Shown here: piece after piece, positions 6,798-6,808 of the stretch | Position numbering within the stretch: the first letter of the stretch is position 1 | Layout of the letters: each line of letters starts with the position of its first letter | Assembly: GCA_036675585.1 (NCBI GenBank) | Contig: JAKFES010000122.1 | Coordinates: forward strand, 1 to 6,808 | Length of the DNA stretch: 6,808 nucleotides | Reading direction: 5' to 3' | From: Zeimonas sp036675585 | GTDB lineage: Bacteria; Pseudomonadota; Gammaproteobacteria; Burkholderiales; Burkholderiaceae_E | Program-made: the position numbers and the translations under genes | Notes under the pieces: model-generated | Told to the model about the DNA's origin: nothing | Seen by the model: only the letters and a program-made list of their open reading frames with translations | Databases searched by the model: none

Positions 6798-6808
6798 GAA
6801 GGGGCCGT

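Overview
The window is GC-rich throughout, with strongly GC-biased third codon positions and long spurious open frames on the opposite strand. The best taxonomic clue is a tightly packed minus-strand block encoding an ECF-type sigma factor, a DUF3619 protein, a DUF3106 protein and a small RDD membrane protein. From memory, this order is typical of Burkholderiales and other Betaproteobacteria. The lysine/arginine/ornithine-type decarboxylase fits the same group. No rRNA, tRNA, CRISPR array, insertion sequence, integrase or other mark of mobility was seen; this looks like ordinary chromosome.

Layout. (1) Positions 1-2223, plus strand: the 3' part of a large, probably exported protein cut by the window edge. 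It has an N,N-dimethylformamidase beta-subunit-like domain, an Ig-like domain and a C-terminal DUF4082 domain. (2) Positions 2224-2381: a 158-base gap with a weak hairpin and the ribosome binding site of the next gene. (3) Positions 2382-4628, plus strand: a complete 748-residue PLP-dependent decarboxylase that most resembles LdcA-type lysine decarboxylases. (4) Positions 4629-6719, minus strand: four overlapping genes, read from right to left as sigma factor, DUF3619 single-pass membrane protein, DUF3106 exported helical-repeat protein and RDD membrane protein. (5) Positions 6720-6808: the leader of that operon, with a possible extended -10 promoter element.

How the genes may work together. 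In the minus-strand operon every gene overlaps the next by 4, 4 and 1 bases, so the four products are almost certainly made together. A sigma factor followed at once by a basic-N-terminus, single-pass membrane protein has the layout of a sigma/anti-sigma pair. The third product is predicted to be periplasmic and carries LTPEQR-type repeats with a regular 18-residue period; the fourth is an inner-membrane protein. An envelope-sensing module is a reasonable inference, but nothing in the sequence proves it. The decarboxylase and this operon converge with no spacer: their stop codons abut inside one palindrome, TGATCA. The decarboxylase has no amine antiporter beside it here, unlike acid-resistance cad or adi loci, which favours a polyamine or cadaverine metabolic role.

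The points most worth a second look are the conserved Tyr/Tyr/Glu pattern in the dimethylformamidase-like domain, the unstudied sigma/DUF3619/DUF3106/RDD module, and the regular repeat in the DUF3106 protein. No clearly undescribed multi-gene system beyond these was found.
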